Source of the DNA: Serinus canaria
Taxonomy: Eukaryota; Chordata; Aves; Passeriformes; Fringillidae
DNA: 64,000 bases
Direction: 5' to 3'
Assembly (NCBI RefSeq): GCF_022539315.1
Contig: NC_066332.1
Location: forward strand, 3,305,001-3,369,000
Shown here: positions 57,431 through 64,000 of the stretch, piece after piece
Layout: every line of letters starts with the position of its first letter
Numbering within the stretch: the first letter of the stretch is position 1
The notes under the pieces: model-generated
What the model was told of the DNA's origin: nothing
What the model saw: the letters and a program-made list of their open reading frames with translations, nothing else
Databases searched by the model: none
Made by a program: the position numbers and the translations under genes

Positions 57431-60190
57431 TGAGGAATCTGCACAAATCCCTTCCCTGGGAAAATCGTTCTTAAGAAGATCTCAGGCTTTATGAAAATGT
57501 TATCCTTCATCCTCCTTAAATTCCTTATCAAATTTAAGCAGATGGATCTGGTTTTTAATGAAGTTGCTCCAAATCACAAGAGAATCACAACCAGCATCAT
57601 AAGGAATGAAGAACTCATTTTATCCCTCATCCCAGAGCCATCCCTAGAGTTCCTCTGCAAAGGGAAAGAAACCTTTCTCCAGAAACCTTCTCCCTGCAAA
57701 GGGAATGAAACATTCCTCCCCTTTTCCTCTGCAAAGAAACCTTTCTCTGCTGTCTCTTTGTTCCATGCAAAACTAGAACAAAACCTGCCTGTGGCCTCCT
57801 TGAAACCTGGTGGCTGCCCTGAGCCTTTGTAGTTATTTTCCAGGTCAATTAATCTGAGACAGGTTAAAAAAAAAATCCCTGGAGTGAGAAATGTTCTGCT
57901 CTAGGTGAGGCCTGAAGGTGTAAACCACATTTGATCACTGAAATGAAAATAAAATTAGAATGCAAAACTGATATTTTCTTGTGGTTTTGGAGGCATCAGC
58001 AGAGGCACAGGTGGAATAGCTGTTTGGGAATAAAAATTTTCCATTTCTATCAAATGTGCCTCAGAGCCCTGCCCAGCACAAGCTCCATTTTTGCTGACAA
58101 TGCTGCTGCTGCAGAAGTTTAACTTGTACTGAGCTGCAAAAACAATTTAGCTGGGAGTTTGTGGCCCGCTCTTGGGTGTTGTTTTTATCACCTGGTTTTC
58201 ACAACCATTGATTTTGGGTTTTTTTTCCTTTGCCTGGAGATCAAGTCTACTGCTGGCTTTGTCAAAGTATTTGTGGATGTTCAAAGAAAAGCAGTTCTGT
58301 TCATAGCACAGGACTAAATAACTCAAAGAGGTCTAATTGTCACCAGTTAAAGATTCAAATAATGCAGCATCTCTTTGTTCTTCTCAAGGGACTGAGGCTG
58401 AATCTTCACTGCAAGGTATTTCCCTTTGTACTTCCACATCTTGAATTTCCCATGGGAAAAAACCCCAAAAACCCAGTCCTGCTCCATTGCCATGAGGGCT
58501 GTTTGCTCAGCCTGGGAATTCTCCCAGGGAGGATTCCTCCTCCACAACTGAAACTTCTCCTTTCTCTTTTTTGCCCCTTTCAATTCCTGCCACGTCACAT
58601 CTGTATTTAATTCCTTACACTGCTGACAGTGATTCCCTCCTCATAATTCACACATTCTCACAGGATGCACATCCCTGCCTGCCCAGGCTGCTCCTCATCT
58701 ACTTCTCCTCCACCTGCCACAGTTCAGCTGCCCCAGAGCTGATCTCAGCCTCTAATGCCCCCTGAAGGGACTGTGAAAATTAAACTTTCAACCTCTGCCC
58801 TGATCCAGGGACATTTGAAACACTGCAAGGTCACATCTGAATCTGAAGCTGGAAAGATTTCAAGATCAGCCCAATAATATCTTGAAATGACACCCAAACA
58901 GAGCTTGTGCTTTGCAGGCAGTGGCAGACAGCCCTGGCCAGGACAGTTGTGATTCACCAGGGCTGTTTTTGGGCACTTATTCTGCTTTTGGGCACTCATC
59001 CTGGTCACTCCCAGTGCCAAATGCTCCCTCCAGGCGCCCACTGAGCCCCACCCAGCTCCCAAAGCTGACTCAGAAATGCTGAGATGTTTCTCCAGCCCTG
59101 AAAAGCTCCTGCAGCAAATGCTTGAGTGGTGCAGATCCATTTCTGTCAGGAACAGGCGCCAGAGCAGAGCCTGAAATAGCAGAGACAGGGAGGAAGGAAA
59201 GAGGGGATTTGGCAAGGAAATGATCAGAGAAAAGGCAGAGGTCAGCTCTCTACATCAATCATTTAGCTCTTGTCACGCTTACAAGCCAACATCTGCAAAA
59301 AAACAAGGTGGAGAGGCAAAGCTGGGAGAGGAAATTGCTTCAAACCTCAGCTCATGGCCCCAGAAATCAGCAACACCAGGCAGGAGCTGCTCTCTGAAGG
59401 TGATGGGCTTGGAGGCAAAAACAAAGAAATGAAATGTGTGGAGCCCTTGAAGAAAAATGCCCTGTTCAGCTTCTCTTGTAATCCTTGGCTGGGTCCATCA
59501 GCCCCTCTTTATCCCCCCAAGCAGCACAGCCAGCCCTAAGGGAAATGGAATTGTGGGGAATTTCTGTCCCAGCCCACAGAGCTGTCTGAAGGAGGAGAAG
59601 GGAAAGGGGAGAGTGCTGACATTGCAGAACAGATTCTCCATTTCCAGGAGAGCCATTTCCAGCCTTTGAATGTGCTCCATGTTCCTCCCCAAGTCCTGAA
59701 CCTCCCATGCAGAGTGCAGGAATATTGTTATTTTTAGCTGGAACATTTACCCACTGCTCGCCCCCAACCCAAGAAGGAAAAGTGCTTGAGGAAGAGGATC
59801 AGAGGAGAAGGAAAAATAGTGCACATCTAATGAAACCAAGCCCTGCTCTGTGAGGGAGCTGGCACTGGATCAGGTAAGAGAAATTAATAAAAGTGCACAC
59901 AAAACACTGCTGAGAGACTGAGTGCAAGGGTAGCTGTGCTGTGTTGCAGTGAATTCACCTCCTAAGGTCAGACAATAAAAGCATCACTGGGAAATGAAAG
60001 AGTGTTGAATCAAACCCTGAAAGCTGAAGGGGTTTAATAAAAAGTGTATTCACATTAACCACTGATTTAAAGGTGAAACCCTCTCTTGAATACACCCAGC
60101 AGAACAGAATTTACTTCTTTGGTAACACAAATACATGAAATTGGTGCTGGCTTGATACCTCTGCAGGCTCTTATCTTGCTGCAAGTCCTG

Positions 60191-60255
60191 AGGAGAAACC
60201 TTCATCCCTTTCCTTCAGGGAAATCCTCAGGAGAACCCTTCATCCCTTTCCTTCA
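60191..60255. repeat. 38-base direct repeat
   Basis: AGGAGAAACCTTCATCCCTT and the following TCCTTCA recur 38 bases later with one change. Confidence 0.85.
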
Positions 60256-60715
60256 CCTTCCTCCCAGCCACAGCCAGGGAGGCTGGGATGTGTCCCCAGC
60301 CTGGTCACCCAGCTGGGAACTCCTTGCAGCCCCAGGAAAACACAGCAGCTGCTCAGAGCTGAGCCCCAGAGGAAAAAGTGTCAGCCTGGCCCCTGAGCTC
60401 ACCTCAGGTGTGCTCTGAGCCTGACCCTGATGTGTAACCAGGTGGTCCCAGCTCAGCAGGAGGCTGATGTGTCCCAGCTGGGTCCAGCTCAGCCAAGCTG
60501 GGTCTGGGGGAGCCAAAGCAATCTGTTTGTGGCACTGCAGCCTCTCTCAGCTCCTTCAGCCCTCTCTGATGAGGACAGGAAATGTCTCTTCAGAGCTGCA
60601 ATTCAATTACCTCCAAACAAAGCTGCCCCAGCAGGCCCTGGAGCCCAGCAAAGCTCTGCATGGCTCCTCTCTGATGCCCTGGGAAGGCTGAGCTAGAACA
60701 GAGACTGGACAGAGT

Positions 60716-61146
60716 TAAGGAATAAAATAGAGATTTATTCAAAGGATCTCCTCCATGGATGCACCTTGGGCAGCACAAGAGCCCAGCCAGGGCTGCCCCC
60801 AAAAGGAACCAAAATGGTCCCAAAATGGTCCCAAAATGAACCAATGGTTCCAAATGCACGATTGGTCACGGGGTCTCTCCCTGGGATCAGCTCTGCTCCA
60901 TTCCCACCTTGCAGTTCATTGTCCCATTCCAGCTCCAGCCCAGGCAGTCCAATCCTTCTTTTCTCTCTTCAATCCACGTTGTTTCTGCTCCTGGGCTGAG
61001 ATTTGGGTCATTTGTCCTTGGTCCCCAGCTGGAGCAGGAATTGTTTTGCCTCCCTGCTCTGTGAAGAGAGCTCACCATCCCCTCACATGAAGCTCAGAAA
61101 TACACACTTCAGCAGCACAGAATGTGAAACATATAAAATCTAAAAT
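60716..61146 (-). mobile_element. LTR-retroelement-like remnant
   Basis: The block contains a minus-strand AATAAA (60739-60734) near one edge, short internal repeats (CCAAAATGGTC twice), and a long non-coding stretch resembling solitary LTRs I recall from songbird genomes. No retroviral protein frame or clear target-site duplication was found, so it is at most a non-coding solitary LTR. Boundaries are approximate. Confidence 0.4.
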
Positions 61147-62913
61147 CTAGCAGCTGAAGCATCAATGCCAGTGCCTTGTGCTTTAGAATGAAGAAGTACT
61201 GATGGCTTTCTCCTGCTGAGCTGAGCTCCCTTTCCCCTGCAAACACCCAGGTCACTGCATTCCCCAGCTCTGCCCACAAACCTGGCAGCTCCTGAGCACA
61301 CCGAGGGAAACCCAAGGTTTGGGATGCTCCTGCTGTGGGACAAAGCCATCAGCAGCTGGTGTCACCCCTGACTGAAGCAGCATCACCAAACACATCCTGT
61401 CCTCCTGTGGGAGGCACACAAATGAAGAAATGCAAAGCTGGATAGGTGAGGGGGCCCCCAGAGATGAAAGCAGGAAGCTGTGGCTCTGCAAACCCTCTGC
61501 CACCTTTGCATGAGGCAGAAAGAGAGGTCATGAACCCTGCTGGCAGCTCCAAGGCTGCTCTGGCAGACCTGCAGCAGCTGCTCTCCCACAACACCTGGCC
61601 CCAAAGTGCTGCCAGCTCCTTCACCTGCTTGGGGACAGGTGGCTCCTCACCCTGAAGGAAAATTTGACAGTTTTCTGAAAATTTGCCAATCTTCTATCCC
61701 TCAGGGAGATGCCACAACCACGCCACAAAGTCAGGCAGGCTCCTGCACAGGGCACTTTATTCAAAATGTAGATTGCAAATAAATTTAGCAGCAGCAGCCA
61801 GGGCCAGGCTCCCATGGAAACCTCACAAAAAGCCAGCTGTGGTTTGGATGAGGTGAGTCTTGGCAGTCTTGGCTAATCCCCTAAGTGCCATCCAATTACT
61901 GCAAATGTGTTTGGCATCTGCTGCAGTGATTGCAAAGAATTAAATGGTCGATGGCACTCGCCGGAAATTACAATCACAGAGCCCTGTAATGCATTTAGGA
62001 GAAAAAACCATCTAAAAAGGAAAATAGCATTACCCACTGCAAGAGCTGACCTCCTTGAGAGCCATGAGGGACAACAAAAGGCATCCAAGTAATGAAGGAA
62101 GATCAATTCAGAGAAGAAACTAGAAAAATAAAGGAGAGAAGGATTGTTTGTTCTTTTTCCACCAGGCAATATTGGTTAGGGCAAAGGAGACAGGAACACT
62201 TTTGTCTTCTGAAGGTCTGAATGAGAAATCTTTGTTTATTCTGCTGCTGTCTGCAAACACACATTGGATCTGTGGGGTTTATGGTCAACCAAACACAACA
62301 GAAATAAATAAAACAACCACAAAAATAGGAGACAGAGAAAGGAACATTACTAAGTGATCATCCTTGACTTTCTTTGGAATTCACAAAGGGGGGCCTGAGA
62401 TCATTTCCCTGGGAGAACACACGGCCTGGCCAGGCATCTTCTCTCCCCAGACCCTCCAAATTGCAATTAACTGATAACCTGCAGCTGATAATCACCAGGG
62501 TCAGTCTCTCAGATTAAAGAATTAAAGATTTCCCTGTGTTCAGTAGGGAAAGGGAAACAGTCAGGAGAAAAATCCCTGAAAGAACAGGAGGCAGCTGCTT
62601 TAACTGCACCAGTACAAGAGTTCCACACAGAACCCTGAATATTCTCTGCTCTGCAGTGGCAAATATCCTCCCTCTGCTTCTCCCCACAGTCAAACCTGAC
62701 TTCACTAAACTCAGAGGCAGAACAAAAGGTGCAGAATTTAACTCTGGGATTTGATTGCTTCTCTGTGCTCAGCAAACCCCTCTGGCTGTCCCACTTGTTG
62801 CTGCCCCAAGGGAAGGTCCAGGCTGCCTGTGTGACCCTCAGGTTCTCCTCTTTCAGGTGGAGCTCTCTGCTGGAGATAATTTCCCCCTGATTTTGTTTTT
62901 TTTTTCCCCCCAG

Positions 62914-63420
62914 GAATCAGCAGAACATCTCTTTAAGCTTTTTAAGAACAATGGAAAACAGACACGAAAGGAACAAAACCATCAGCAGCTTTCCAGCTGC
63001 AGGAACCCAGTGCTGTGCTGCCACCAAGCTGCGTCCCCTGTCCCCAACCCGAGCGACAGCTGCGACAGCGACACCGAAACCCGCGGGGCTTGAAGGGTCA
63101 GGAGCTGCTGGAGGCAGCAGGAGAGCTGCAGGAAAGGCATTTTTGTGCTGTTCTTGTGAGCCAGCCAAGGCTTCCTGGAGATAAGGAAAGCATCTCTCTC
63201 GAGGAAGGTACCAAGGCTGTCACCATGACAACGTGAAGATAGAAAATATGAACTTTAGTTGGCTCACAGAGTGATGATGTGTCTCCTTTTCACCTGTTGA
63301 GAGTATTGTTTCTTTTTCATGCCCAGTGGGCAGTGTATGTGTTTGTTAAAAAAATGTAAATACCCCGTAAAACTATAAAGGTAACATGTTGCTTTAATAA
63401 AAGAGTCTTATAGAGCATTC
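62914..63420 (+). other. Candidate terminal exon of unknown transcript
   Basis: A very strong acceptor (a run of T, then CCCCCCAG) at 62913 is followed by a short open frame ending near 63093, and then a 3'-UTR-like A/T-rich stretch ending with AATAAA at 63396-63401. The peptide (begins ESAEHLFKLFKNNGK) is not recognised. It could be a long non-coding RNA. Confidence 0.3.
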
Positions 63421-63527
63421 TGAGCTGAGTGCAGGTGCGACATCGAGCTGCAGCATCCCTGCTGAGCCCTGGGAGAGGTGGGCGTGGATAAAACACGGAT
63501 CAAAGGAAATAGCATCACCGCGGTCCT

Positions 63528-63550
63528 GCAGGGCAGGGCAGGGCAGGGCA
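63528..63550. repeat. (GGGCA)n tandem repeat
   Basis: Four to five GGGCA units in a GC-rich patch. Confidence 0.85.
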
Positions 63551-63636
63551 CACCCTGACCCCGGGCACGGCAGCTCAGCGCGCCCTGGAGCCTCCCTGCG
63601 CTGGGAATACCTGAAATAAATCCCATTTTTACACCT

Positions 63637-63777
63637 AGAATCATAGAATGCCGGCATTGGAAAGGACCTTAGAGAAGGTTTATTCCCAAGCTCTCTGCCA
63701 TGTGCAGGGACACCTCCCCTTACCCCAGGCTGCTCAAGGCTTTATCAAACCTGGCTCTGGGTTTGGGCACCCGCATC
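63637..63777 (-). mobile_element. CR1 LINE 3' end fragment
   Basis: AGAATCATAGAATGCCGGC, GGAAAGGACCTTAGAGAAGG and TGCCATGTGCAGGGACACC are the reversed CR1 3' end, including its terminal octamer-like ATTCTATGATTCT. Confidence 0.9.
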
Positions 63778-63839
63778 CTCCCCGGGCAAGGCGTGCCGGT
63801 GTCCCCCGAGCCTCCCGCTGGAGCGCACACGGGTGTAAC

Positions 63840-63878
63840 ACACATACATGGGTGTTATGTATACACATACATGGGTGT
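63840..63878. repeat. 23-base tandem repeat
   Basis: ACACATACATGGGTGT occurs at 63840 and again at 63863; a weaker related GGGTGTAACA lies just before. Confidence 0.8.
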
Positions 63879-64000
63879 ATTCTGTGCAGAGGTACAGGAT
63901 ATTATACATTAATTAAAGAGACGCCTCTCAGAGTGGGGATGGAGCAGCCCCGGCACCGCTCATCCCGAGGGTCCTGAAACGCCAGGGAAACGCTGCGGAG

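Larger units (their letters stand above)
56286..64000. other. Intergenic DNA upstream of P2RX5
   Basis: No known gene is recognised. In human the next gene on this side is ITGAE; I see no integrin exon here. The stretch holds CR1 remnants, a second copy of the P2RX5 intron repeat, an LTR-like block, tandem repeats and a possible terminal exon on the plus strand. The P2RX5 promoter should begin at its left edge, where CpG content is modest. Confidence 0.55.

Noticed and set aside
57640..57750. CTGCAAAGGGAA repeats considered as a CRISPR-like array
   Set aside because: Units are irregular and imperfect with no constant spacers, and the DNA is vertebrate; it is a decayed minisatellite.
58745..59215. 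156-codon minus-strand frame considered as an ITGAE exon
   Set aside because: No integrin motifs, no convincing splice borders, and composition like flanking DNA.

Overview
This window looks like nuclear DNA from a bird, probably a songbird. The genes are split by long introns with GT..AG borders, CR1 LINE fragments are scattered through the non-coding DNA, and the proteins are bird-like: the TRPV1 carries residues known from chicken TRPV1. The gene order matches the vertebrate block TRPV1-SHPK-CTNS-TAX1BP3-EMC6-P2RX5 (human 17p13.2). I rebuilt six complete coding sequences exon by exon. In each one the reading frame is continuous and every splice border is GT/AG. Gene names rest on family knowledge recalled without a database search.

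Layout. 1-12961: non-coding DNA downstream of TRPV1, with one unexplained open exon-like segment at 6571-6754. 13106-21417 (-): TRPV1, 15 coding exons, 842 aa, with possible leader exons up to about 23686. 25496-33480 (-): SHPK, 7 exons, 472 aa. 33481-34338: a CpG-rich head-to-head promoter with ZNF143-type, YY1-type and CLEAR-type sites. 34339-40115 (+): CTNS, 10 coding exons, 367 aa. 42395-44608 (-): TAX1BP3, 4 exons, 124 aa. 44609-45061: a second head-to-head promoter built from duplicated CCAAT/GC boxes. 45062-45394 (+): EMC6, one coding exon, 110 aa. 47957-56285 (-): P2RX5, 12 exons, 402 aa. 56286-64000: intergenic DNA with CR1 and LTR-like remnants, tandem repeats and a possible terminal exon of an unknown plus-strand transcript.

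How the parts relate. SHPK/CTNS and TAX1BP3/EMC6 are divergent pairs sharing CpG-island promoters. CTNS/TAX1BP3 and EMC6/P2RX5 are convergent pairs. TRPV1 and P2RX5 are cation channels of sensory or excitable cells, CTNS exports cystine from lysosomes, SHPK makes sedoheptulose-7-phosphate, TAX1BP3 is a one-domain PDZ antagonist, and EMC6 is a core subunit of the ER membrane insertase. They are neighbours by ancestral synteny, not a pathway.

I found no new multi-gene system. The most useful observations are the TRPV1 vanilloid-site residues, loss of the C-terminal lysosomal sorting motif in cystinosin with the second motif kept, a SHPK stop codon lying inside its poly(A) hexamer, an intact P2RX5 exon 10, duplicated promoter modules, and three exon-like segments I cannot assign.
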